Source: Cydia pomonella (Eukaryota; Arthropoda; Insecta; Lepidoptera; Tortricidae). Taken from it: 64,000 nt of DNA. Of the stretch, positions 1 to 10,166 are shown in pieces. Below the pieces are notes generated by a model, which saw nothing but the letters and a program-made list of their open reading frames with translations, did not search any database and was not told the DNA's origin. The stretch lies in contig NC_084710.1 of the NCBI RefSeq assembly GCF_033807575.1, forward strand, positions 18,518,357 through 18,582,356, written 5' to 3'. The number at the start of each line of letters is the position of its first letter. Position 1 is the stretch's first letter. The translations under genes and the position numbers were made by a program.

Positions 1-58
1 GTTAACGCAAACGCGTACCTACGTCATACGTCACGCTATCGAATAAATGTACACTAGG
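1..58. repeat. Dispersed repeat fragment shared with 62596-62647
   Basis: The first bases (GTTAACGCAAACGCGTAC, then a stretch ending in ATCGAATAAATGTACACTAGG) recur in the same orientation near the right end of the window with small indels. The element is cut by the window edge, so its type cannot be told; it is probably one end of a short non-autonomous transposon. Confidence 0.55.
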
Positions 59-540
59 GGTTCTGTTTTGTAGAAGTGAGACAGGTTTTGATGGCGTTTT
101 AAGGTATCTGGTAGAAGTACCGTACCAAATAACGGAAAATGTCGTCAAAATGTAGCACAAATTTCTCATGATTAATCAGTGTAATTCACGAAGACGCGTG
201 CCTTGATCGTATTGTCATGTTATTAAAGGTTAGAGTTGACAAATCTGCGAGTCGTCGTGGATGACACAAAGTATAAAAAAAATATAAAATAAAGTGATCC
301 ATTTCTGTTTAAAAACTTTAAAATACCTAACGTTGTCGTAAGTTTGGGTGGCGAATACGAGATATGTACATATTTAAACTGTTGTAATACAACTACGCGC
401 ATAATTTTTATCCACATTATAATGATGCAATTCTTACCAAATTTTAATCGACTAACTTCTGATTCGTCTGCCATTCTGTCGAGCGAGTTCGTCTGTTGCA
501 TTATGATTTTCGTGATAATAACGATATAGATATTCTATGT
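59..540. other. No recognised feature
   Basis: AT-rich sequence. Short open frames on both strands (223-501 minus, 344-529 plus) overlap each other and have no coding character. No hairpin or known repeat seen. Confidence 0.5.
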
Positions 541-544
541 CATT

Positions 545-665
545 TCCCGGGACTCAAGCTCTCTCAGTAGTCTCAGTACCATATTTCATCTATATCGGAA
601 CCATTTTGTTCATCTACAGCACAGACAGACGGACAGAGTTACTTTCGCATTTAGTAATATTAGTA
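545..665 (+). repeat. Lepidopteran dispersed repeat, 3' end
   Basis: The segment ends with a run of GACAGACGGACAGAG, then TTACTTTCGCATTTAGTAATATTAGTA. The same ending (GACAGAGTTACTTTT, CATTTATAATATTAGTA) closes the copy at 14290-14450. From memory this ending is very common in moth and butterfly intergenic DNA. The class is uncertain (LINE 3' end or non-autonomous element). Confidence 0.5.
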
Positions 666-1150
666 AGAAACTAGGGCTAAGAAAAAGCTTTGTCTCAAGC
701 GTATTTTGTTTATTCAAATATGAGTAGCAAGTGTTAAATATTATCATAATAAGAATCTTCCTGAAGTCTTCAGCCATAATGCTCGGAAGGCTGGGTTTAA
801 TAGTTCCCGCTATTGCAAAGCTTTCAAGTTAGGAATTTCTAGTAGTTTCAAGACACAAAGTAGCACGATGGAGCTCGGAATTTTTGATCCTAAAGCATTT
901 TCTGTTTTGTCGCACAGTTACACATATACTATGAACGACTCAGTTTTTTTTTCATTTATTTTTCAAAGGCATAATCAATTTTAAAGTTACTCACCAAACT
1001 GCTTAAGCATTTTTTACACCCAACAGGCAAGTAGGTACTTATGTTGCTATCATTCTACCTACACTGTGCTAACCCTAAATTTATCATTAATATTACAATG
1101 TGTACAATGTACTGTCACCTAGTATATTTGCCAAGGGTACTTTATAACTG
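666..1150. other. No recognised feature
   Basis: AT-rich unique-looking sequence with no open frame, hairpin or repeat that I recognise. Confidence 0.45.
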
Positions 1151-1432
1151 GTGGGCGAGCCAAACATCATCGGTGAGAGCAAGGCTGCTCGACTTCGCTG
1201 GCTAGGCCTTGTGGAGAGGATGGGACAGGATCGTGCGGCCAAAAGAGCTTATCTCGGGCGACCAACTGGGAGACGCCCGATCAGACGGCCTAGGTACCGG
1301 TGGATCGATGAGGTCCAGAAAGACTTGTGCGATATTCAAGCGGATGAAAGATGTCGGATCGCACAGACTACGAACGAATAGCGAAATCTAGTGTCGGAGG
1401 CCAAGATCCACTTCGGGTTGCTGAGCCAGTGA
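1151..1432 (+). pseudogene. 3' end of an RTE-like LINE reverse transcriptase (dead)
   Basis: The frame encodes ARLRWLGLVERMGQDRAAKR, then YLGRPTGRRPIRRPRYRW and a terminal SEAKIHFGLLSQ followed by TGA at 1430-1432. This is the C-terminal tail typical of lepidopteran endonuclease/reverse transcriptase LINEs. An in-frame TAG at 1379-1381 falls where the family usually has Trp before RNLVSEAK, so a TGG-to-TAG change is likely; the frame then continues to the natural stop. Everything upstream (endonuclease, RT core) is missing, as in a 5'-truncated insertion. It is not a host gene. Confidence 0.8.
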
Positions 1433-1807
1433 AAGTGCATCGTCTTTTTATAATTGATCATTCGTAAACCTTATTGCAATGAAATGTGTTGATGTTAGTA
1501 CCTAATGAGGATAAAAGCATTTCGCAGAGGGCGCTGCAGTCGTTTACGATCTAGCATCCGGTAATGTTCGAATTAGAGCCATCGAAAGGAAAAAAAAATC
1601 TTTGTCGGGGATTGGCCTTGTTTATAGAGTTTGAACATGTATGAATAGCGTCAGTAAAACAAAGTGAAAAATAGGTTACAGACTTATGGTGCAAGGGGCT
1701 GGTAAAGTTGAAGAAGAGTCCATCTAACACAGCTGGATCGAAATGATTCCAAAGAGCGCAAAACAGAACAGAATGGCAAACAATGAAGGAGGCTTGATAT
1801 CTAAGAC
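1433..1807. other. No recognised feature
   Basis: No recognised repeat or exon. The minus-strand open frame at 1551-1841 runs into the neighbouring repeat and lacks coding signs. Confidence 0.4.
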
Positions 1808-2016
1808 CAAAAACCAAAAAGTGCGAGTTGGACTCGTTCACCGAGGGTTCCGTACATTTTAGTATTTGTTGTTATAGCGGCAACAGAAATACGTCATCTG
1901 TGAAAATTTCAACTGTCTAACTATCACGGTTAATGAGATACAGCCTGGTGTCGGACGGACAGCGGAGTCTTAGTAATAGGGCCCCGTTTTACCCTTTGGG
2001 TACGGAACCCTAAAAA
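1808..2016 (-). repeat. GGTTCCGTA-type dispersed element (short subfamily)
   Basis: Read on the minus strand it begins TTAGGGTTCCGTACCCAAAG and closes with a GTGCGAGT-type end. The same end motifs occur in the elements at 19271-19987, 59786-60258 and 61591-62321. This copy lacks the long (GTCT)n tract of the bigger members. It is a non-autonomous family widespread in Lepidoptera, from memory; the class is unresolved. Confidence 0.6.
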
Positions 2017-2750
2017 GGGCTAAGAAGAAAAGAGAAGACTGATTGTTGTTGAGTACCAAATCAAAAGACAGTATATAGGAACCTATACAATCTGTGTATT
2101 TTAACCCCATAAGTAACAATCATTTTATTCACCATGTTTAGAACCTTTACGTATCGGCAGACCCTTCAAAAAGTCCTCTCATTATTCACCCATAAACTCA
2201 ATACAAGTACATATAAGCCTTCCAATTACTTTAACAATATATTCACGTTCGGCCACGTGTAACGAGGGTTTTTAATGTAGGTAATTAATTGCTGTATAAG
2301 CGGATTATTTACCCGCGGAAAATAATTAAAGACAGCTTAATTACTGTTTGTTAAAACTGTTAATATACTTGACGGATTAACGGGGGCCATCTATTTTAAA
2401 TTCCAGTGGTCGAGGAGTGTATTTTGATGATAAAGCAGAAATATTTTAATATTAATTTCAAACTATTTCATTTTACTGGATTTCAGATTGTATACTCAAA
2501 AGCAATGAAACGGATCTCTTTGTATGCGGCTAATATAATATGGCACAATAACAATAAGTAGGTTACCTAATTATGCCCATATTCTAAAACTAAGCAAACC
2601 TCTGTTAAATTGTCTCTTTCTAGCAAACATAAATGTCTAAAAGCCGGATTGGGACAAACGATTATCAAAGGCTTGTTAGACTTGACAGACGTTTGTGAAT
2701 AACGCTAGCTAATAAGTACCCGTACCATGAGTCACTGACAATGTCAAAAC
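2017..2750. other. No recognised feature
   Basis: Unique-looking AT-rich DNA. No gene, repeat or strong hairpin noticed. Confidence 0.45.
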
Positions 2751-2866
2751 TGACATTTACGTTATCGAGAACATAATTTACGTTCTATACATCTCGCTCG
2801 CACTTATATGCGAGTACGAGCGAGATGCATAGAAAGTAAGTTACGTTCTCGATAGCGTTTATGTCA
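2751..2866. mobile_element. Hairpin MITE
   Basis: The two ends are inverted copies: TGACATTTACGTTATCGAGA on the left pairs with TCTCGATAGCGTTTATGTCA on the right. The pairing continues inward through ATCTCGCTCG and CGAGCGAGAT around a small loop, so the whole 116 bp can fold back. No open frame. Confidence 0.65.
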
Positions 2867-2919
2867 GTGCCGAACTGGTGATAGCCACAAAGGTGACGTT
2901 CGGATTCAGACAGTACATT

Positions 2920-3041
2920 AAGGGCACCACTGATTACCAGTTCGCCGAACGATATCGGCCTGTCAGTTATACGCAAAAGCTGACAATCGGGAATAACTGA
3001 CAGACCGATATCGTCTGGCGAACTGGTAATGAGTGGGCCCC
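2920..3041. mobile_element. Foldback MITE with GAACTGGTAAT-type arms
   Basis: The left arm (2925-2970, containing ATTACCAGTTCGCC and CCTGTCAGTTAT) is the inverted copy of the right arm (2993-3040, ATAACTGACAG and GGCGAACTGGTAAT). The loop is about 22 bp. A short GAACTGGT piece at 2870-2880 suggests the element may extend to the left. Confidence 0.65.
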
Positions 3042-3049
3042 TTTACCGC

Positions 3050-3340
3050 TGCAGTATATAAATAAATAATAATAAATAAATAAATAAATATTATAGGACA
3101 TTATTACACAAATTGACTAAGTCCCACAGTAAGCTCAATAAGGCTTGTGTTGAGAGTACTTAGACAACGACATATATAATATATAAATATTTATAAATAC
3201 TTAAATACCTAGAAAACACCCATGACTCAGGAACAAATATCCATGCTCATCACACGAATACATGCCCTTACCAGGATTTGAACCCGGGACCATCAGTTTC
3301 GTAGGCAGGGTCACTGCCCACTAGGCCAAACCGGTCGTCG
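3050..3340 (-). mobile_element. tRNA-derived SINE, full length, minus strand
   Basis: On the minus strand the element starts CGACGACCGGTTTGGCCTAG. It shows a tRNA-like head with an A-box region (TGGCCTAGTGGG) and a B box (GGTTCAAATCC), then a body, and ends in a LINE-like 3' tail (GTGGGACTTAGTCAATTTGT, then TTATTTATTTATT repeats). A head fragment of the same family sits at 54249-54282 and a tail-only copy at 8044-8150. RNA polymerase III would transcribe the head; mobility would rely on a partner LINE with the matching tail. Confidence 0.75.
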
Positions 3341-3356
3341 AATAATATAGATCACT

Positions 3357-3700
3357 AGATAAGTTTTGCAATAGACAAATATGAAACAAAGAGGTGGCCT
3401 ATCACTTATACTTTTTAAAATTATATTTCCATAGACAATGTTTGGCGGGAAACCAATACTTTCTTTTTAAATCTAATTATTTTAAATAGCTTTATACTTT
3501 GTATGAAATGAAAATGTATAAAATATTCGAAAATCGTCTTTAGCCCACGCCGACATTTTCAAAGTTGAAATAAATTTTTTAATAAGTAAATTTAAATAGT
3601 AAATTTTTCCCGCCGAGAATTTCAATGGAAATATAGTTTTAAAAAGTATATGTGATAGGTCACCTCTTTGTTTCTTATTTGTCTATTGCAAAACTTATCT
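3357..3700. mobile_element. TIR element with arms of about 85-95 bp
   Basis: AGATAAGTTTTGCAATAGAC at the left edge and its inverted form at 3681-3700 open two arms that pair through CAAAGAGGTG, TATCAC and TACTTTTTAAA to a GGCGGGA motif. The middle, about 150 bp, is not coding. Size and structure fit a MITE. No clear target-site duplication. Confidence 0.7.
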
Positions 3701-4442
3701 GGTATTGCAGCGCGACACTACTGACTGCGTCAAAATTCCGGGCAGCGACATCATTTTTGACATTTGCGGCAATAATGCACTGCAATACTGCTGCATTCAT
3801 TTTGAAATCCTTCGCTTGCTCGGATATCAATATTAGCAGTAGCACGAGGAGTTAAAGAACAACTTTGCTCCCTTGTAAAACAAATAACTAAACCTCTGCA
3901 GCGAGGATCTTGTAGACAAAGTAAGATAACTACTTACTTTAAGACTACACTATATTGCATTTTCGTTCATCCGAAAAGGTTTATAATAGGTACTCGTAAA
4001 TCACAAGCTGCCACGCAAACACAGATAACCTTTCATAGACTTTGCATTATGAAGCATGCCCGAAGATCCACGTATACGAGTAACTTGCTTATGGGTAAGT
4101 GTGGCTGCGGCGTGTGGTTGGCCTTCACATAGGCCTTCATTGATTAATAGCATAATGCGAGTTATTACCATTAAATCGTGACGCTATATTTTATCGATGT
4201 TTTGTCTGATGATAAACGGTACCAGACGTTTGCAACAACAGCTGAGGTATGCCATCCATTAAAAGATGGATAACTAGAACATACTATAACAGATACATTT
4301 CATTTAAAACAAAATTCTGCGTCCCATGCTGTAGTATCTCGATAAATCCTTGGCGAGAAATAAGTACATAAATCCATCTTTATCCTTGGAAGTCAATTGA
4401 TGGTGATGTAACCTCAAACGCGTGGTGACACAAATCTAACTA
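3701..4442. other. No recognised feature
   Basis: No exon, repeat or hairpin that I recognise. Small open frames look random. Confidence 0.4.
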
Positions 4443-4606
4443 CCGGCCCAATTCGAGCATTGCTTGTAAGATGTCACAGCAATACAATACCGATCTGTTG
4501 TGTCAGTGTCATTGACATTTCTTCAACCAAAACCGTCATTTTTGACATTGACAGATCGATATCCTATCACTGTGACATCTTATATGCATTGTTTGAATTC
4601 GGCCGT
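4443..4606. mobile_element. Hairpin MITE
   Basis: The left arm (GGCCCAATTCGAGCATTG, then GTAAGATGTCACAG, CGATCTG) pairs with the right arm (CAGATCGATA, CTGTGACATCTTA, GAATTCGGCC). The arms are about 60 bp with an imperfect centre. No coding content. Confidence 0.65.
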
Positions 4607-5214
4607 ATTACATCGAAACTGAGCTGCCGCGCTCACATATCTTATTCGTAACTTCTCGAGCATAGGCTGCAAAGTCCTATGCGAGTGTCGGCTCATGTAT
4701 ATACTCTGTCCAGTGGCAAGTAATCTGTGCTCACAAAGCGCCTGCTTGCGAAGCAGATTTGATGAAATTCCTCGCGTTTTCTTGTTTATTGAATTCGTTG
4801 TACTTGAAGTACCTTTTACAGCGCAGCGATAGTGGACTCTAGTCTTTTAACCCTTTGAGAACCGCTTTTGACTGGACGGAAAGAGGTAATTGGGGGATAT
4901 CCTCACCTTATTTGCCGTATCTGATCTCCTAGAATACACTAACTATTCTGTTTCAATCTGTAGTAAAATTGAGAATCGATCCAGTTGATATTACTAGATG
5001 TAATTTGATAGCTGATGGGTAAAAACTCAGTCTTACTAAACGTAATGTAGCCTTAACTCGCATATTATAGTTTATAGGAAGTCGGTAGCCCATTTAATAG
5101 AAATGCATGATATTCTGATAACACTTATTTATTCGACTGGTATTTCTATCCAAAGATACATGAAGAGAGTTACATTGACAGTTGCGCTAGGTGAGGACAC
5201 TAGGCACAAAGGCT
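4607..5214. other. No recognised feature
   Basis: About 600 bp without a repeat, hairpin or exon that I can support. Confidence 0.4.
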
Positions 5215-5689
5215 GTAGCAGGATAGCCTAGGAAAAATTGCCCCCAGCGATTTTGGGCCGAAACTGTAATTAAACGATGCCTTTTGGGGAGGTTATACTC
5301 TGCACAAAGTTTCATCCCTCTGTTACCCCCTGGGGGTGAAAAACACCCGATTAACCCCAAAACTGTTTTAATTATTTTTTCCTAAACTATGAAAGTGACG
5401 AATTTCAAATTTTGTACAAAAAAGAATTTCAATGGTTAGGGGGTTAATATTTTTTTTGCACATAGCTTTTAGTCTTATTAATATTTGTACAAAATTTGAA
5501 ATTCGTCACTTTCATAGTTTAGGAAAAAATAATTAAAACAGTTTTGGGGTTAATCGGGTGTTTTTCACCCCCAGGGGGTAACAGAGGGATGAAACTTTGT
5601 GCAGAGTATAACCTCCCCTAAAGGCATCGTTTGATTACAGTTTCGGCCCAAAATCGCTGGGGGCAATTTTTCCTAGGCTATCCTGCTAC
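5215..5689. mobile_element. Large foldback element, 2 x 206-bp arms
   Basis: Two nearly perfect inverted arms (5215-5420 and 5484-5689) surround a 63-bp loop. Outer ends are GTAGCAGGATAGCC and GGCTATCCTGCTAC; the arms contain CCCCCTGGGGGTGAAAAACA and a mononucleotide-rich ATTATTTTTTCCTAAACTAT. Only a handful of mismatches are visible, so the copy is young or kept alike by gene conversion. No protein is encoded, so it must be moved in trans. Confidence 0.75.
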
Positions 5690-5728
5690 ACCCTTTTTAG
5701 CAATAGACAGGCTTTTTTTAAATACTAT

Positions 5729-5868
5729 TTCGGTGGCAAACAAGCATACGGCCCACCTGATGGTAAGCCGTCTCCGTAGCCTAGGGACGCCTGCGCGTTG
5801 CCGGAGTGTTAGTATCACCCTCGTTGAGCTCTGGCAACCTTACTCACCGGCAGGAACACAACACTATC
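5729..5868 (+). repeat. Dispersed repeat (GGCAAACAAGCATACGG family), plus strand
   Basis: It runs from GGTGGCAAACAAGCATACGG to GGCAGGAACACAACACTAT. The copy at 41701-41845 is the same family on the minus strand and holds about 30 bp (an ACTCCAGAGGAGTTAC palindrome region) that is missing here. The family is abundant in Lepidoptera, from memory; its class is unclear. Confidence 0.65.
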
Positions 5869-6169
5869 ACTCTTATCTTACTAATTAAACTTACAGGTAT
5901 TATTTTAAACCATAAAGTTAGCAATAACAACAAAATCACTCATAACCCTACATTGTTTGCTTTAATGGCGATATCGTGTCGCGTCGAGTATGAGAGCCGC
6001 AAATTCTTGGTCCCTTAAATAAAAGCATTGCGGAACAAAGTTTGCCCATAAAAGTGCCATGAAGAGGCCTGAGGGGAGTTATTCTCCATGTGGATTTGCC
6101 TCACGTGGCAAAAACCAGTATAAATGTGATCTCCGATAAAAGAAATAAACCAAGAAGACATTTGTTTAT
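5869..6169. other. No recognised feature
   Basis: Spacer between two dispersed repeats; nothing identified. Confidence 0.4.
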
Positions 6170-6362
6170 GGATAAACTAGCGCCCCGCCCCGTTTTCGCA
6201 TGGGTTACACAGAACTTTAACAAATCATACACCTAAAAATTCCTCAACAATCACTCTATTGATAGGTGAGAACGTTATGAAAATCCGATCAGTTTTTGAG
6301 TTTATCGTGAACATAAAGACAGGCGCGGAGTGGGACTTTGTTTTATAAGGTGTAGTGATGCC
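6170..6362 (+). repeat. Lepidopteran dispersed repeat ending TTTGTTTTATAAGGTGTAGT
   Basis: The order CCCCGTTTTCGCATGGGT, then AATCACTCTATTGATAGGTG, then ATGAAAATCCGATCAG, and the final GGGACTTTGTTTTATAAGG, matches in outline a common moth repeat whose end reads ACTTTGTTTTATACTATGTA. It is probably the 3' end of a LINE or a non-autonomous derivative. Assigned by memory of the pattern only. Confidence 0.45.
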
Positions 6363-7219
6363 AATCGAAAAGTAAAAATGCATCGGGGTGACAGATGCGA
6401 TCGGAAGGGTGGCTCAATATTTCTTGTTCTCAGCTAGGGAACAAAAGGAGCACAGATTTTAGAATAAATTCATCACGTTCTACTAACATGCTTAGTAGAT
6501 GGTCGCTTATGGAAAGAACTTACAGCTACCAGAAAAATGCAAGGTTGTTGAAATGAAATGTACCATAAAATGAAGGTTTTAAGAGTGTCCCTGGAAAACG
6601 TAACCATGGCAACGGTTGACAGGAAAAAATGATTTACCCGAAAAATTAAGTGATCATTCTATCGGCGTTTTCTGTAAAAGATTGTCACTTGGCTAGTTCC
6701 CAGTGGTCACACACTTTTGCAGCTGGTTGTACATGATTCCGTGGTAGAAATAGAAATAGTTTATGGTGTTGAATACAAGCTTAATCTATCTTATAATACA
6801 TAACCCCACAGATCTAGTAATAAATGTATTCCGTGCATGACACCAAAATAGATGCCACTCAGCATATGTCGATCGTTAGCCATGGCGCTGGTTTTCAGGG
6901 TAACCAAGTGAAAAACACATAAATATAAATAAAATAAAATAAAACCAAATTAATATAATATGTCGAAGAAGAGGTAAGAGGTGAGTTTAAACTAATATTG
7001 ACAATAATAGTACATATTCCTTGCTTGAACAATTTGAAAGTCGAAGTATGTGGATGTTATGATGGTTTGTAAAGGCGATGGCTCGGTAAAAGATGAGAAT
7101 GCAAGGGCTGTTAAAAGCCGCAAGCGAGGCCGATAATGAGGCGTTACTGACTTTATTAGCCCAATATAACGTCTACACGAACGGCATGAGGAAATATTCG
7201 TGGGCGCACCTGGTTGGTT
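6363..7219. other. No recognised feature
   Basis: Contains a short AT-rich AAATAAAATAAAATAAAA stretch near 6920-6945. No gene or repeat family recognised. The minus open frame at 6992-7246 has no coding signature. Confidence 0.4.
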
Positions 7220-7343
7220 GAGTTCACAAACATCTTTACAAGCCAAAGTTCCAAATATATATTTACTAGACGTTATTGTCAGTGTCTAAAAGACGTGTAA
7301 ATATATTTTTGGAACGTTGGCTACTAAAGATGGTTGTGAACTC
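7220..7343. mobile_element. Hairpin MITE
   Basis: GAGTTCACAAACATCTTTAC at the left is the inverted copy of the right end (AAAGATGGTTGTGAACTC). The arms continue through AGCCAA.GTTCC and ATATATTTAC to a loop of about 20 bp. Confidence 0.65.
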
Positions 7344-7577
7344 TACTGTACAGTCAGCAGAAGTAATACATTCACAATAATCTAAACGCTACTTTATTGT
7401 TAAGAGCACAAGAGCGTGTGTACGTCATATTGAACACCTGGAAGCCTAGCCAAGATGACAATCGAACATAGAAAAACGCCAAATGAAAGGAAAAATATCC
7501 GGCTGACAGATGCTACGAAAAGTCACATGACTATTTCCATACCTTCTCTGTATTTATGTATCTGTATATTATATTAT
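7344..7577. other. Short unassigned spacer
   Basis: Nothing recognised between the hairpin and the Helitron-like element. Confidence 0.4.
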
Positions 7578-8036
7578 AGTACCTGGGCGACCGAGCATTG
7601 CTCGGTTATAACTATTTATTGTAATATGGTGGTGTATAGGTGATAATCTTATCTACATTTTTTTACTACATTAAACTTGTCTAAAACAATAAAAATTAAA
7701 AAATTATATATAAACTTGAACATATAAAAAAAAAAGTTAGTCACCGGGCGAGATTCGAACCCGTAACACTCGTTTAGCAGTCCGCGTCTTAACCCGCTGG
7801 ACCAGACAGACAGTGGCCAGCAATACGAAATTAGCGACCATATTCTGCGTCGAAAGAAAAACGCATGAAAACTCGAAAACACGCGTTTTCCCAAACATAA
7901 GACTAATCTAGATCGATTGTTTACCCCCAAAAACCCCCTAATACCAAATTTCAGCAAAATCGTTAGAGCCGTTTCCGAGATCCCGGAAATATATATACAT
8001 ATATATATACAAGAATTGCTCGTTTAAAGGTATAAG
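7578..8036 (-). mobile_element. Helitron-like non-autonomous element with a tRNA-like core (copy 1)
   Basis: Read on the minus strand it begins TCTTATACCTTTAAACGAGC, continues with the GGAAACGGCTCTAACGATTT-type segment and ends with the short hairpin CCGAGCAATGCTCGG about 11 bases before its end (GTCGCCCAGGTACT). A 5' TC and a subterminal 3' hairpin are Helitron hallmarks; the final CTRR is not a clean match, so the class is inferred. The copy at 42793-43256 is nearly identical over its whole length. Between the Helitron-like ends lies a tRNA-like block (7738-7815). Confidence 0.55.
7738..7815 (-). repeat. tRNA-like block inside the Helitron-like element
   Basis: On the minus strand GGTCCAGCGGGTTAAGACG resembles a tRNA A-box region and GGGTTCGAATCTC a B box, with acceptor-like flanks. 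It is embedded in a repeat and duplicated at 42955-43030, so I read it as a captured tRNA or SINE head and not a working tRNA gene. Confidence 0.5.
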
Positions 8037-8043
8037 ATATTTC

Positions 8044-8150
8044 GTTGTCTGAGAAATACCCACAACATAAGTCTTCTTGAGCTTACTGTGGGACATAGTC
8101 AATCTGTGTAAGAATATCCTATAATATATATTTATTTATAACAACATACC
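8044..8150 (+). mobile_element. SINE/LINE 3' tail fragment
   Basis: Matches the 3' half of the SINE at 3050-3340 on the opposite strand: TTGTCTGAGAAATACCCA, GAGCTTACTGTGGGACATAG, then ATCCTATAATATATATTTATT. The tRNA-like head is absent, as expected of a 5'-truncated insertion. Confidence 0.65.
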
Positions 8151-8159
8151 TAATTTAAG

Positions 8160-8430
8160 AGAGGAAGGCAGGCGAAAGCATGGCGGGCAACTACTCAGGT
8201 ATAAAGATGGGCTTAAGCACCACATGAAGAACTGCAACATGTCCCAGTTCTGTGGGAGAAGCGTGCGGCCGACAGCCCAGTATGGAGATCTTGTTGTCAT
8301 TAAACAAACTGATGACTGAATCCTGTCGACTTATGGAACTAGATATCAGACGGGATGAGCTGAAAGCCCGACCACCAGCGGCTATTAGATATAATTACAA
8401 CAACAACAATTACGACAACAATTTTTAGAT
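8160..8430 (+). other. Possible degenerate coding remnant
   Basis: A plus frame from about 8281 reads MEILLSLNKLMTESCRLMEL, then LDIRRDELKARPPAAIRYN and an Asn-rich tail, stopping at a TAG near 8427. The charged, helical character resembles C-termini of transposon-encoded helper proteins, but no motif is decisive. It lies directly upstream of the LINE fragment and may belong to it or to an older insertion. Confidence 0.2.
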
Positions 8431-9107
8431 ATGGTAAGGGTCCGGAGAGAGTGCCACCGGTATATATCAGTACGGGTTGTAAAACAATTCAAATATTTAG
8501 AACATACCTATACTATGCGATACCATGCAAGAGGACCTAGACATGGAGCGTGAACGAAGGGCCCTGATGGCAATACGGTGCAATATGCTGGCGCTGGCGC
8601 GCAGGTTCGCTAAGTGCTCTAAGGAAGTTAATCTTGTGCTATTTCGGGCATATTGCCAAAGTTTTTATACTTGCCAACTATGGGCAAAATATACACGAAA
8701 AGCCTACAATATCCTTAGAGTGCAGTACAATGACGCTTTGCGAATTCTCACCAAACAACCACAGTTTTGCAGTGCGTCAGCGATGATTGTTGAAGCCAGG
8801 GTACCTGACTTCTATGCCATTATTAGTAACCGAATAGCGTCGTTCTGGAGCAGGTTTCGCATTTCTAATAATAGGCTAATTTAATACTGTAAATGAGAAC
8901 ATTTACCAAAATGTGTTTTTCCTGCATTGGTTGTCCGCGCATCAGCAACCGAACCGTAAGTAGTTTTTAGTGTTTATTTATTTTATTGTTATTTATTTAT
9001 ACTAAATTTTGTTTTACTGTATTTTTTTATCTTTTTAATTTGTATTTGTATTTTAAAATTATGTAATGGGTCTATTGCCTGAATAAAGAAACATTCATTC
9101 ATTCATT
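8431..9107 (+). pseudogene. 5'-truncated LINE, RT C-terminal domain
   Basis: The frame starting near 8525 encodes ERERRALMAIRCNMLALARR, LFRAYCQSFYTCQLW, YTRKAYNILRVQYNDALRIL and ARVPDFYAIISNRIASFWSR. This is the region after the RT fingers and palm in Jockey-superfamily-like LINEs. A frameshifted CVKQFKYL-like piece precedes it near 8480. After the TAA at 8882-8884 comes a 3' UTR ending GCCTGAATAAAGAAACATTC and a short (CATT)n tail at about 9090-9107. The RT catalytic core is missing, so it is a dead 3' fragment. Confidence 0.75.
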
Positions 9108-9750
9108 ACCTGCCCTTTGTGTGCACAACAGTGGCCTTATTAACAAATAAGACCGTCTACCCGCGGGCACATGAACGTCTTCAGCAGCGGAGGTGAAGCA
9201 GTCGCCGTGGTCGAAACCGGCCGGCAGTGTATATATATACGTAATTTAAGTTACAATTGGAGATTTCTATCAATGAGGATGAGCTCATAAGAAGCATAGG
9301 CGTTTTAATGATATCCCTCTCCCTTTCCACACGGAACAACAAGCTCTTCAACGCGACAAAATCCATTATAATTAGATTTGAAAGGTTCGTAACAGGATTA
9401 AACACACCGCAGATAGTAACAGTTCACAGAGTTTTAAGTGGGTGCCGAAGGGCCCTGATTAACACAAGGGTTGAAATTCGTATGATCAAGGTAGGAACAT
9501 ACGTCCTTGTCGTGCTAATGATGTGGATGTTATACGCTTAAAGCGATGGTAGTTTAATGAGTTATGTGGGTTATTATAAAGTGTGTTGCGTGCAGTTGAC
9601 GGTTGAAGCCGTGACTAAGTTTATCCGGACATCGGATTTAAGGGGGCAAATTTAAATGACAAATAGTTCCTATAACTATCGATACTTTTCCCACGTACTT
9701 GTGATCGCTCCAAGTTTTGCATGTAAAAATATTAAATAGTATTAAAAGTA
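9108..9750. other. No recognised feature
   Basis: A 94-codon plus frame at 9257-9541 (hydrophobic C-terminus) matches nothing I know and lacks neighbours or splice context. The rest is unremarkable. Confidence 0.35.
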
Positions 9751-9832
9751 CAATCGAGTTCATATATGTATACATTTCTCCACCTTTATCCTGTAGGTAA
9801 AAAAATGAATACATATTTATGAGCTCGACTAT
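9751..9832. repeat. Short imperfect inverted repeat
   Basis: AATCGAGTTCATATATGTATACAT-like left arm (9751-9775) pairs with ATGAATACATATTTATGAGC and TCGACT on the right (9804-9830). The loop is about 28 bp. Possibly a small MITE. Confidence 0.4.
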
Positions 9833-10166
9833 ACACTTTGGGAAGACTAGTTTTGTCTAAAATATCCTAGCAGCCTAGCACTTACTAGTTTCCGCCAAGG
9901 CATTCCGGAAAGTAGTTTTAACTAGTGAAAACGCGTTAGTTAATCTAATTAAGACGCTTTTTTACGTACAGCGGCTTTATACAGAAGTATAGGTAAGTAA
10001 TATTAAGCAAAAGCTATCAGTTAAACAGTAAGTCTTAGCTTCATTTGAAATAAAAGTCAATCATAACCGTCAAAAGTTAATTCTTACGTTACCCCTTTAT
10101 ATTATTACATTCATATCGTGACTGTTTTACATACTATGTAGGTAGATATATGTACCTATTAAATTG
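9833..10166. other. No recognised feature
   Basis: Nothing identified. Confidence 0.4.

Noticed and set aside
223..501. 92-codon minus frame near the window start
   Set aside because: AT-rich translation overlapped by a plus frame; no start context, motif or splice site worth reporting.
7738..7815. tRNA-like sequence (also at 3275-3330, 42955-43030 and 49498-49560) as possible tRNA genes
   Set aside because: All are embedded in dispersed repeats, occur in several copies and lack a full cloverleaf with a convincing acceptor stem; they are SINE or captured tRNA heads.
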